A DNA stretch of 64,000 bases from Odiellus spinosus (GCA_963920705.1 CAWUCO010000174.1:116001-180000); one strand, 5' to 3'; positions 13,000-23,727 are shown, counted from the stretch's first letter. Numbers and translations: made by a program. The notes: generated by a model not told the origin, from the letters alone.

Positions 13000-15300
13000 G
13001 CAATTTAGACAAAACCAAAGTCATTCGAAAGAGCAATTAATGGACAGTCTAAATAACAAGAGTTTCCAAAAATCCGTTGAAAAACAAGAAAAATATGGCC
13101 AATTCAAGAAATCATACAATATCAAAATAGTCAAATTTCAGATTTTCAAAATTCGCTTTTTGATATTAGATGCTTTTTGAATTGTCCATATTTTCCATGT
13201 TTTTCAACGGATTTTCCAAAACTCTTGTTTTTTAGATAGACCAATATTTGCTCTTTCGAGTAGTCTTAATTTTGTCTAAATCGCTTAAAAATCAAAAGTT
13301 TTGTGTCCATTTGAATCCAATAATCTTGGATTTTTAAGTGTTTTTGCTTTATTTTAACCAATTTTATATTTGTCACAATTTTGCAATTTAGACAAAACCA
13401 AAGTCATTCGAAATAGCAATTAATGGACAGTCTAAATAAAAAGAGTTTTCAAAAATCCGTTGAAAAACAAGAAAAATATGGCCAATTCAAGAAATCATAG
13501 AATATCAAACTAGTCAAATTTCAGATTTTATAAATTCGCTTTTTGATATTAGATGCTTTTTGAATTGTCCATATTTTCCATGTTTTTCAACGGATTTTCC
13601 AAAACTCTTGTTTTTTAGATAGACCAATATTTGCTCTTTCGAGTGGTCTTAATTTTGTCTAAATCGCTTAAAAATCAAAAGTTTTGTGTCCATTTGAATC
13701 CAATAATCTTGGATTTTTAAGCGTTTTTGCTTAATTTTAACCAATTTTATATTGGTCACAATTTTGCAATTTAGACAAAACCAAAGTCATTCGAAAGAGC
13801 AATTAATGGAGAGTCTAAATAATAAGAATTTTTTAAAAATCCGTTGAAAAACAAGAAAAATATGGCCAATTCAAGAAACCATACAATATCAAAATAGTCA
13901 AATTTCAGATTTTAAAAATTCGCTTTTTGATATTAGATGTTTATTGAATTGGCCATATTTTCCATGTTTTTCAACGGATTTTCCAAAACTCTTGTTTTTT
14001 AGATAGACCAATATTTGCTCTTTCGAGTAGTCTTAATTTTGTCTAAATCGCTTAAAAATCAAAAGTTTTGTGTCCATTTGAATCCAATAATCTTGGATTT
14101 TTAAGCGTTTTTGCTTAATTTTAACCAATTTTATATTGGTCACAATTTTGCAATTTAGACAAAACCAAAGTCATTCGAAATAGCAATTAATGGACAGTCT
14201 AAATAATAAGAATTTTTTAAAAATCCGTTGAAAAACAAGAAAAATATGACCAATTCAAGAAACCATACAATATCAAAATAGTCAAATTTCAGATTTTAAA
14301 AATTCGCTTTTTGATATTAGATGTTTTTTGAATTGGCCATATTTTCCATGTTTTTCAACGGATTTTCCAAAACTCTTGTTTTTTAGATAGACCAATATTT
14401 GTTCTTTCGAGTAGTCTTAATTTTGTCTAAATCGCTTAAAAATCAAAAGTTTTGTGTCCATTTGAATCCAATAATCTTGGATTTTTAAGTGTTTTTGCTT
14501 TATTTTAACCAATTTTATATTTGTCAAAATTTTGCAATTTAGACAAAACCACAGTCATTCGAAAGATCAATTAATGGACAGTCTAAATAATAAGAATTTT
14601 TTAAAAATCCGTTGAAAAACAAGAAAAATATGGCCAATTCAAGAAACCATACAATATCAAAATAGTCAAATTTCAGATTTTAAAAATTCGCTTTTTGATA
14701 TTAGATGTTTTTTGAATTGGCCATATTTTCCATGTTTTTCAACGGATTTTCCAAAACTCTTGTTTTTTAGATAGACCAATATTTGCTCTTTCGAGTAGTC
14801 TTAATTTTGTCTAAATAGCTTAAAAATCAAAAGTTTTGTGTCCATTTGAATCCAATAATCTTGGATTTTTAAGTGTTTTTGCTTTATTTTAACCAATTTT
14901 ATATTTGTCACAATTTTGCAATTTAGACAAAACCAAAGTCATTCGAAAGAGCAATTAATGGACAGTCTAAATAACAAGACTTTTCAAAAATCCGTTGAAA
15001 AACAAGAAAAATATGGCCAATTCAAGAAATCATACAATATCAAAATAGTCAAATTTCAGATTTTAAAAATTCGCTTTTTTATATTAGATGTTTTTTGAAT
15101 TGTCCATATTTTCCATGTTTTTCAACGGATTTTCCAAAACTCTTGTTTTTTAGATAGACCAATATTTGCTCTTTCGAGTAGTCTTAATTTTGTCTAAATC
15201 GCTTAAAAATCAAAAGTTTTGTGTCCATTTGAATCCAATAATCTTGGATTTTTAAGTGTTTTTGCTTTATTTTAACCAATTTTATATTTGTCACAATTTT
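13000..15300 (+). repeat. HOR unit of six monomers, copy 2, ending in a mixed monomer
   Basis: Monomers at 13000, 13383, 13766, 14150 and 14534 repeat copy 1 one for one. The sixth (14918) begins like its counterpart (AACAAGACTTTT) but then carries TCATACAAT and TTTTAAAAATTCGC. After it, the next copy resumes at the second position (15301 matches 11083 and 13383), so the step is five monomers (1918 bp) instead of six. I read 14918 as another fused monomer. Confidence 0.8.
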
Positions 15301-16450
15301 GCAATTTAGACAAAACCAAAGTCATTCGAAATAGCAATTAATGGACAGTCTAAATAAAAAGAGTTTTCAAAAATCCGTTGAAAAACAAGAAAAATATGGC
15401 CAATTCAAGAAATCATAGAATATCAAACTAGTCAAATTTCAGATTTTCAAAATTCGCTTTTTGATATTAGATGCTTTTTGAATTGTCCATATTTTCCATG
15501 TTTTTCAACGGATTTTCCAAAACTCTTGTTTTTTAGATAGATCAATATTTGCTCTTTCGAGTGGTCTTAATTTTGTCTAAATCGCTTAAAAATCAAAAGT
15601 TTTGTGTCCATTTGAATCCAATAATCTTGGATTTTTAAGCGTTTTTGCTTAATTTTAACCAATTTTATATTGGTCACAATTTTGCAATTTAGACAAAACC
15701 AAAGTCATTCGAAAGAGCAATTAATGGAGAGTCTAAATAATAAGAATTTTTTAAAAATCCGTTGAAAAAAGAGAAAAATATGGCCAATTCAAGAAACCAT
15801 ACAATATCAAAATAGTCAAATTTCAGATTTTAAAATTCGCTTTTTGATATTAGATGTTTTTTGAATTGGCCATATTTTCCATGTTTTTCAACGGATTTTC
15901 CAAAACTCTTGTTTTTTAGATAGACCAATATTTGCTCTTTCGAGTAGTCTTAATTTTGTCTAAATCGCTTAAAAATCAAAAGTTTTGTGTCCATTTGAAT
16001 CCAATAATCTTGGATTTTTAAGCGTTTTTGCTTAATTTTAACCAATTTTATATTGGTCACAATTTTGCAATTTAGACAAAACCAAAGTCATTCGAAATAG
16101 CAATTAATGGACAGTCTAAATAATAAGAATTTTTTAAAAATCCGTTGAAAAACAAGAAAAATATGACCAATTCAAGAAACCATACAATATCAAAATAGTC
16201 AAATTTCAGATTTTAAAAATTCGCTTTTTGATATTAGATGTTTTTTGAATTGGCCATATTTTCCATGTTTTTCAACGGATTTTCCAAAACTCTTGTTTTT
16301 TAGATAGACCAATATTTGTTCTTTCGAGTAGTCTTAATTTTGTCTAAATCGCTTAAAAATCAAAAGTTTTGTGTCCATTTGAATCCAATAATCTTGGATT
16401 TTTAAGTGTTTTTGCTTTATTTTAACCAATTTTATATTTGTCACAATTTT
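15301..16450 (+). repeat. Partial third copy of the zone C unit (three monomers)
   Basis: Monomers at 15301 (AATAAAAAGAG, CAAACTAGTC), 15684 (GGAGAGTC, AAAAAAGAGAAAA) and 16067 (GAAATAGC, TATGACC) match positions 2-4 of the six-monomer unit. The fourth expected monomer is replaced by the one that opens the next block. Confidence 0.8.
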
Positions 16451-17983
16451 GCAATTTAGACAAAACCACAGTCATTCGAAAGAGCAATTAATGGACAGTC
16501 TAAATAATAAGAGTTTTCAAAAATCCGTTGAAAAACAAGAAAAATATGGCCAATTCAAGAAATCATAGAATATCAAAATAGTCAAATTTCAGATTTTCAA
16601 AATTCGCTTTTTGATATTAGATGCTTTTTGAATTGTCCATATTTTCCATGTTTTTCCACGGATTTTCCAAAACTCTTGTTTTTTAGATAGACCAATATTT
16701 GGTCTTTCGAGTGGTCTTAATTTTGTCTAAATCGCTTAAAAATCAAAAGTTTTGTGTCCATTTGAATCCAATAATCTTGGATTTTTAAGCGTTTTTGCTT
16801 AATTTTAACCAATTTTATATTGGTCACAATTTTGCAATTTAGACAAAACCAAAGTCATTCGAAAGAGCAATTAATGGACAGTCTAAATAATAAGAATTTT
16901 TAAAAATCCGTTGAAAAACAAGAAAAATATGGCCAATTCAAGAAACCATACAATATCAAAATAGTCAAATTTCAGATTTTAAAAATTCGCTTTTTGATAT
17001 TAGATGTTTTTTGAATTGGCCATATTTTCCATGTTTTTCAACGGATTTTCCAAAACTCTTGTTTTTTAGATAGACCAATATTTGCTCTTTCGAGTAGTCT
17101 TAATTTTGTCTAAATCGCTTAAAAATCAAAAGTTTTGTGTCCATTTGAATCCAATAATCTTGGATTTTTAAGTGTTTTTGCTTTATTTTAACCAATTTTA
17201 TATTTGTCACAATTTTGCAATTTAGACAAAACCAAAGTCATTCGAAAGAGCAATTAATGGACAGTCTAAATAACAAGAGTTTTCAAAAATCCGTTGAAAA
17301 ACAAGAAAAATATGGCCAATTCAAGAAATCATACAATATCAAAATAGTCAAATTTCAGATTTTAAAAATTCGCTTTTTGATATTAGATGTTTTTTGAATT
17401 GGCCATATTTTCCATGTTTTTCAACGGATTTTCCAAAACTCTTGTTTTTTAGATAGACCAATATTTGCTCTTTCGAGTAGTCTTAATTTTGTCTAAATCG
17501 CTTAAAAATCAAAAGTTTTGTGTCCATTTGAATCCAATAATCTTGGATTTTTAAGCGTTTTTGCTTAATTTTAACCAATTTTATATTGGTCACAATTTTG
17601 CAATTTAGACAAAACCAAAGTCATTCGAAATAGCAATTAATGGACAGTCTAAATAATAAGAATTTTTTAAAAATCCGTTGAAAAACAAGAAAAATATGAC
17701 CAATTCAAGAAACCATACAATATCAAAATAGTCAAATTTCAGATTTTAAAAATTCGCTTTTTGATATTAGATGTTTTTTGAATTGGCCATATTTTCCATG
17801 TTTTTCAACGGATTTTCCAAAACTCTTGTTTTTTAGATAGACCAATATTTGTTCTTTCGAGTAGTCTTAATTTTGTCTAAATCGCTTAAAAATCAAAAGT
17901 TTTGTGTCCATTTGAATCCAATAATCTTGGATTTTTAAGTGTTTTTGCTTTATTTTAACCAATTTTATATTTGTCACAATTTT
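16451..17983 (+). repeat. HOR unit of four monomers (1533 bp), zone C
   Basis: Monomers at 16451 (ACCACAGTC, TTTTTCCACGG), 16834 (e type, TAAGAATTTTTAAAAAT), 17217 (AACAAGAG, TCATACAAT, GAATTGGCC) and 17600 (GAAATAGC, TATGACC, TTGTTCTTTC). This is the parent form of the three-monomer unit that follows. Confidence 0.85.
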
Positions 17984-19132
17984 GCAATTTAGACAAAACC
18001 ACAGTCATTCGAAAGAGCAATTAATGGACAGTCTAAATAATAAGAGTTTTCAAAAATCCGTTGAAAAACAAGAAAAATATGGCCAATTCAAGAAATCATA
18101 GAATATCAAAATAGTCAAATTTCAGATTTTCAAAATTCGCTTTTTGATATTAGATGCTTTTTGAATTGTCCATATTTTCCATGTTTTTCCACGGATTTTC
18201 CAAAACTCTTGTTTTTTAGATAGACCAATATTTGGTCTTTCGAGTGGTCTTAATTTTGTCTAAATCGCTTAAAAATCAAAAGTTTTGTGTCCATTTGAAT
18301 CCAATAATCTTGGATTTTTAAGCGTTTTTGCTTAATTTTAACCAATTTTATATTGGTCACAATTTTGCAATTTAGACAAAACCAAAGTCATTCGAAAGAG
18401 CAATTAATGGACAGTCTAAATAATAAGAATTTTTAAAAATCCGTTGAAAAACAAGAAAAATATGGCCAATTCAAGAAACCATACAATATCAAAATAGTCA
18501 AATTTCAGATTTTAAAAATTCGCTTTTTGATATTAGATGTTTTTTGAATTGGCCATATTTTCCATGTTTTTCAACGGATTTTCCAAAACTCTTGTTTTTT
18601 AGATAGACCAATATTTGCTCTTTCGAGTAGTCTTAATTTTGTCTAAATCGCTTAAAAATCAAAAGTTTTGTGTCCATTTGAATCCAATAATCTTGGATTT
18701 TTAAGTGTTTTTGCTTTATTTTAACCAATTTTATATTTGTCACAATTTTGCAATTTAGACAAAACCAAAGTCATTCGAAAGAGCAATTAATGGACAGTCT
18801 AAATAACAAGAGTTTTCAAAAATCCGTTGAAAAACAAGAAAAATATGGCCAATTCAAGAAATCATACAATATCAAAATAGTCAAATTTCAGATTTTAAAA
18901 ATTCGCTTTTTGATATTAGATGTTTTTTGAATTGTCCATATTTTCCATGTTTTTCAACGGATTTTCCAAAACTCTTGTTTTTTAGATAGACCAATATTTG
19001 TTCTTTCGAGTAGTCTTAATTTTGTCTAAATCGCTTAAAAATCAAAAGTTTTGTGTCCATTTGAATCCAATAATCTTGGATTTTTAAGTGTTTTTGCTTT
19101 ATTTTAACCAATTTTATATTTGTCACAATTTT
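17984..19132 (+). repeat. Contracted three-monomer unit (1149 bp), zone C
   Basis: Monomers at 17984 and 18367 match 16451 and 16834. The third (18750) starts like 17217 (AACAAGAG, TCATACAAT) but ends like 17600 (TTGTTCTTTC, then TTAAGTG and a following ACCACAGTC monomer). It is a second example of a fused monomer removing one unit. Its GAATTGTCC matches neither parent, so a later change or a third donor is possible. Confidence 0.78.
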
Positions 19133-20282
19133 GCAATTTAGACAAAACCACAGTCATTCGAAAGAGCAATTAATGGACAGTCTAAATAATAAAAGTTTTC
19201 AAAAATCCGTTGAAAAACAAGAAAAATATGGCCAATTCAAGAAATCATAGAATATCAAAATAGTCAAATTTCAGATTTTCAAAATTCGCTTTTTGATATT
19301 AGATGCTTTTTGAATTGTCCATATTTTCCATGTTTTTCCACGGATTTTCCAAAACTCTTGTTTTTTAGATAGACCAATATTTGGTCTTTCGAGTGGTCTT
19401 AATTTTGTCTAAATCGCTTAAAAATCAAAAGTTTTGTGTCCATTTGAATCCAATAATCTTGGATTTTTAAGCGTTTTTGCTTAATTTTAACCAATTTTAT
19501 ATTGGTCACAATTTTGCAATTTAGACAAAACCAAAGTCATTCGAAAGAGCAAATAATGGACAGTCTAAATAATAAGAATTTTTTAAAAATCCGTTGAAAA
19601 ACAAGAAAAATATGGCCAATTCAAGAAACCATATAATATCAAAATAGTCAAATTTCAGATTTTAAAAATTCGCTTTTAGATATTAGATGTTTTTTGAATT
19701 GGCCATATTTTCCATGTTTTTCAACGGATTTTCCAAAACTCTTGTTTTTTAGATAGACCAATATTTGCTCTTTCGAGTAGTGTTAATTTTGTCTAAATCG
19801 CTTAAAAATCAAAAGTTTTGTGTCCATTTGAATCCAATAATCTTGGATTTTTAAGTGTTTTTGCTTTATTTTAACCAATTTTATATTTGTCACAATTTTG
19901 CAATTTAGACAAAACCAAAGTCATTCGAAAGAGCAATTAATGGACAGTCTAAATAACAAGAGTTTACAAAAATCCGTTGAAAAACAAGAAAAATATGGCC
20001 AATTCAAGAAATCATACAATATCAAAATAGTCAAATTTCAGATTTTAAAAATTCGCTTTTTGATATTAGATGTTTTTTGAATTGTCCATATTTTCCATGT
20101 TTTTCAACGGATTTTCCAAAACTCTTGTTTTTTAGATAGACCAATATTTGCTCTTTCGAGTAGTCTTAATTTTGTCTAAATCGCTTAAAAATCAAAAGTT
20201 TTGTGTCCATTTGAATCCAATAATCTTGGATTTTTAAGTGTTTTTGCTTTATTTTAACCAATTTAATATTTGTCACAATTTT
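19133..20282 (+). repeat. Last zone C block (three monomers)
   Basis: Monomers at 19133 (ACCACAGTC, AATAAAAG, TTTTTCCACGG), 19516 (GAGCAAATAATGG, e type) and 19900 (AGTTTACAAAAAT). The e-type signature TAAGAATTTT is not seen after this block. Confidence 0.78.
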
Positions 20283-23200
20283 GCAATTTAGACAAAACCA
20301 AAGTCATTCGAAAGAGCAATTAATGGACAGTCTAAATAATAAGAGTTTTCAAAAATCCGTTTAAAAACAAGAAAAATATGGCCAATTCAAGAAATCATAG
20401 AATATCAAAATAGTCAAATTTCAGATTTTCAAAATTCGCTTTTTGATATTAGATGTTTTTTGAATTGTCCATATTTTCCATGTTTTTCAACGGATTTTCC
20501 AAAACTCTTGTTTTTTAGATAGACCAATATTTGCTCTTTCGAGTAGTCTTAATTTTGTCTAAATCGCTTAAAAATCAAAAGTTTTGTGTCCATTTGAATC
20601 CAATAATCTTGGATTTTTAAGGGTTTTTGCTTTATTTTAACCAATTTTATATTTGTCACAATTTTGCAATTTAGACAAAACCAAAGTCATTCGAAAGAGC
20701 AATTAATGGACAGTCTAAATAATAAGAGTTTTCAAAAATCCGTTTAAAAACAAGAAAAATATGGCCAATTCAAGAAATCATAGAATATCAAAATAGTCAA
20801 ATTTCAGATTTTCAAAATTCGCTTTTTGATATTAGATGCTTTTTGAATTGGCCATATTTTCCATGTTTTTCAACGGATTTTCCAAAACTCTTGTTTTTTA
20901 GATAGACCAATATTTGCTCTTTCGAGTGGTCTTAATTTTGTCTAAATCGCTTAAAAATCAAAAGTTTTGTGTCCATTTGAATCCAATAATCTTGGATTTT
21001 TAAGTGTTTTTGCTTTATTTTAACCAATTTTATATTTGTCACAATTTTGCAATTTAGACAAAACCAAAGTCATTCGAAAGAGCAATTAATGGACAGTCTA
21101 AATAACAAGAGTTTTCAAAATCCGTTGAAAAACAAGAAAAATATGGCCAATTCAAGAAATCATACAATATCAAAATAGTCAAATTTCAGATTTTAAAAAT
21201 TCGCTTTTTGATATTAGATGCTTTTTGAATTGTCCATATTTTCCATGTTGTTCAACGGATTTTCCAAAACTCTTGTTTTTTAGATAGACCAATATGTGCT
21301 CTTTCGAGTGGTCTTAATTTTGTCTATATCGCTTAAAAATCAAAAGTTTTGTGTCCATTTTAATCCAATAATCTTGGATTTTTAAGTGTTTTTGCTTAAT
21401 TTTAACCAATTTTATATTTGTCACAATTTTGCAATTTAGACAAAACCAAAGTCATTCGAAAGAGCAATTAATGGACAGTCTAAATAATAAGAGTTTTCAA
21501 AAATCCGTTGAAAAACAAGAAAAATATGGCCAATTCAAGAAATTATAGAATATCAAAATAGTCAAATTTCAGATTTTCAAAATTCGCTTTTTGATATTAG
21601 ATGTTTTTTGAATTGTCCATATTTTCCATGTTTTTCAACGGATTTTCCAAAACTCTTGATTTTCAGATAGACCAATATTTGTTCTTTCGAGTGGTCTTAA
21701 TTTTGTCTAAATCGCTTAAAAATCAAAAGTTTTGTGTCCATTTTAATCCAATAATCTTGGATTTTTAAGTGTTTTTGCTTTATTTTAACCAATTTTATAT
21801 TTGTCACAATTTTGCAATTTAGACAAAACCAAAGTCATTCGAAAGAGCAATTAATGGACAGTCTAAATAATAAGAGTTTTCAAAAATCCGTTGAAAAACA
21901 AGAAAAATATGGCCAATTCAAGAAATCATAGAATATCAAAATAGTCAAATTTCAGATTTTCAAAATTCGCTTTTTGATATTAGATGCTTTTTGAATTGGC
22001 CATATTTTCCATGTTTTTCAACGGATTTTCCAAAACTCTTGTTTTTTAGATAGACCAATATTTGCTCTTTCGAGTGGTCTTAATTTTGTCTAAATCGCTT
22101 AAAAATCAAAAGTTTTGTGTCCATTTGAATCCAATAATCTTGGATTTTTAAGTGTTTTTGCTTTATTTTAACCAATTTTATATTTGTCACAATTTTGCAA
22201 TTTAGACAAAACCAAAGTCATTCGAAAGAGCAATTAATGGACAGTCTAAATAACAAGAGTTTTCAAAAATCCGTTGAAAAACAAGAAAAATATGGCCAAT
22301 TCAAGAAATCATAGAATATCAAAATAGTCAAATTTCAGATTTTCAAAATTCGCTTTTTGATATTAGATGTTTTTTGAATTGTCCATATTTTCCATGTTTT
22401 TCAACGGATTTTCCAAAACTCTTGTTTTTTAGATAGACCAATATTTGCTCTTTCGAGTAGTCTTAATTTTGTCTAAATCGCTTAAAAATCAAAAGTTTTG
22501 TGTCCATTTGAATCCAATAATCTTGGATTTTTAAGTGTTTTTGCTTTATTTTAACCAATTTTATATTTGTCACAATTTTGCAATTTAGACAAAACCAAAG
22601 TCATTCGAAAGAGCAATTAATGGACAGTCTAAATAATAAGAGTTTTCAAAAATCCGTTGAAAAACAAGAAAAATATGGCCAATTCAAGAAATCATAGAAT
22701 ATCAAAATAGTCAAATTTCAGATTTTCAAAATTCGCTTTTTGATATTAGATGTTTTTTGAATTGTCCATATTTTCCATGTTTTTCAACGGATTTTCCAAA
22801 ACTCTTGATTTTCAGATAGACCAATATTTGCTCTTTCGAGTGGTCTTAATTTTGTCTAAATCGCTTAAAAATCAAAAGTTTTGTGTCCATTTTAATCCAA
22901 TAATCTTGGATTTTTAAGTGTTTTTGCTTTATTTTAACCAATTTTATATTTGTCACAATTTTGCAATTTAGACAAAACCAAAGTCATTCGAAAGAGCAAT
23001 TAATGGACAGTCTAAATAACAAGAGTTTTCAAAAATCCGTTGAAAAACAAGAAAAATATGGCCAATTCAAGAAATCATAGAATATCAAAATAGTCAAATT
23101 TCAGATTTTCAAAATTCGCTTTTTGATATTAGATGCTTTTTGAATTGTCCATATTTTCCATGTTTTTCAACGGATTTTCCAAAACTCTTGATTTTCAGAT

Positions 23201-23369
23201 AGACCAATATTTGCTCTTTCGAGTAGTCTTAATTTTGTCTAAATCGCTTAAAAATCAAAAGTTTTGTGTCCATTTTAATCCAATATCTTGGATTTTTAAG
23301 TGTTTTTGCTTTTTTTTAACCAATTTTATATTTGTCACAATTTTGCAATTTAGACAAAACCAAAGTCAT

Positions 23370-23381
23370 TCGAAAGAGCAA
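23370..23381 (+). other. Inverted box 1, left copy (12 bp)
   Basis: TCGAAAGAGCAA is the exact reverse complement of 23593-23604 and lies at the matching distance from the palindrome axis. It is kept in most monomers. Exceptions include GAAATAGC copies in zone C, GAAAGATC at about 12266 and 14566, and CGTAAGAGC copies in zone E. A protein-binding role is only a possibility. Confidence 0.7.
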
Positions 23382-23413
23382 TTAATGGACAGTCTAAATA
23401 ATAAGAGTTTTCA

Positions 23414-23431
23414 AAAATCCGTTGAAAAACA
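23414..23431 (+). other. Inverted box 2, left copy (18 bp)
   Basis: AAAATCCGTTGAAAAACA is the longest perfect match between the arms, and it is almost invariant along the array. Rare exceptions are CCGTTCAAA near 10391, CCGTTTAAA in the monomers at 20283 and 20666, and TCAGTTG near 50978. Its strength of conservation makes it the best candidate in the monomer for a bound protein, but no known site is identified with confidence. Confidence 0.7.
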
Positions 23432-23472
23432 AGAAAAATATGGCCAATTCAAGAAATCATAGAATATCAAAA

Positions 23473-23502
23473 TAGTCAAATTTCAGATTTTCAAAATTCG
23501 CT
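23473..23502. other. Loop of the palindrome (30 nt)
   Basis: This segment separates the AATATCAAAA / TTTTGATATT ends of the two arms. It is AT-rich and has only weak residual self-complementarity (AAATTT... / ...AAATT). It holds the common TTTTCAAAATTC / TTTTAAAAATTC polymorphism that helps sort monomers into variants. Confidence 0.8.
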
Positions 23503-23542
23503 TTTTGATATTAGATGTTTTTTGAATTGTCCATATTTTCCA

Positions 23543-23560
23543 TGTTTTTCAACGGATTTT
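23543..23560 (-). other. Inverted box 2, right copy (18 bp)
   Basis: TGTTTTTCAACGGATTTT is the exact partner of 23414-23431. It is altered to TTTTTCCACGG in three zone C monomers (16451, 17984, 19133), to CAAGGG in several zone E monomers, and to CAACGGGTTT in three zone D monomers. In these monomers the left box is unchanged. Confidence 0.7.
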
Positions 23561-23592
23561 CCAAAACTCTTGTTTTTTAGATAGACCAATAT

Positions 23593-23604
23593 TTGCTCTT
23601 TCGA
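23593..23604 (-). other. Inverted box 1, right copy (12 bp)
   Basis: TTGCTCTTTCGA is the mirror partner of 23370-23381. Variant forms mark monomer types: TTGGTC in d-type and some e-type monomers, TTGTTC in part of zone C, and CTCTTTAGAG in a recurrent zone E monomer. These changes are not matched in the left box of the same monomer. Confidence 0.7.
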
Positions 23605-23629
23605 GTAGTCTTAATTTTGTCTAAATCGC

Positions 23630-23727
23630 TTAAAAATCAAAAGTTTTGTGTCCATTTGAATCCAATAATCTTGGATTTTTAAGTGTTTTTGCTTTATTTT
23701 AACCAATTTTATATTTGTCACAATTTT
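23630..23727. other. Inter-palindrome spacer of the monomer (98 bp)
   Basis: This is the only part of the monomer outside the palindrome. It is AT-rich with T and A tracts and carries the TTAAGTG / TTAAGCG and GCTTTAT / GCTTAAT polymorphisms used for typing. An inverted pair, CGCTTAAAAATC (from 23627) and GATTTTTAAG(C/T)G (23674-23685), overlaps it. The pair is perfect in AAGCG monomers and has one change in AAGTG monomers; in a + strand RNA that change would still allow a G-U pair. Confidence 0.75.
23659..23677. other. Small perfect hairpin in the spacer (7-bp stem)
   Basis: AATCCAA, loop TAATC, TTGGATT. The stem is kept in most monomers. The loop shortens to TATC in 13 copies that I located (AATCCAATATCTTGG, all in zone D), and one arm changes to AATCCTA in several zone E copies, which costs one pair. 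It is too short and too AT-rich, and lacks a U-tract context, to be called a terminator. Confidence 0.6.

Larger units (their letters stand above)
23345..23472 (+). repeat. Left arm of the intra-monomer palindrome
   Basis: Read 5'-3', this arm aligns over its whole length with the reverse complement of 23503-23629. I counted 23 mismatches and one 1-bp gap over 128 positions, about 81% identity. The outer 63 bp have 15 mismatches, and the inner part is better matched (8 mismatches plus the gap). Coordinates of paired blocks sum to a constant 46974, confirming a single axis near 23487. The same arm is present in every monomer I checked. Confidence 0.95.
23503..23629 (-). repeat. Right arm of the intra-monomer palindrome
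   Basis: This is the inverted copy of the left arm, running from TTTTGATATT near the loop to GTCTAAATCGC at the outer end. Many of the variants that separate monomer types fall here (GATG[T/C]TTTTT, CAGATAG or CCGATAG, TTGCTC, TTGGTC or TTGTTC, TTTCGAG or TTTAGAG). The best-mapped breakpoints of fused monomers elsewhere in the array lie in the equivalent of this arm. Confidence 0.95.
23345..23727 (+). repeat. Representative satellite monomer (383 bp)
   Basis: This copy, from the most uniform zone, serves as the reference for monomer anatomy. In order: left palindrome arm (128 bp), loop (30 nt), right palindrome arm (127 bp), AT-rich spacer (98 bp). I counted 53 C and 48 G in this copy, about 26% G+C. 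There are 6 CpG steps against about 6.7 expected from base content, so CpG is not depleted. The start point is arbitrary because the array is circularly permutable; I chose the outer end of the palindrome. Confidence 0.95.

Noticed and set aside
23414..23431. CENP-B box
   Set aside because: Aligned by eye in the best register, only about six of nine core positions agree, with mismatches at key C and G positions. I would not label it a CENP-B box without binding data.
23659..23677. Intrinsic transcription terminator
   Set aside because: The stem is only 7 bp and AT-rich, repeats in every monomer, and there is no gene upstream. The context is eukaryotic satellite.
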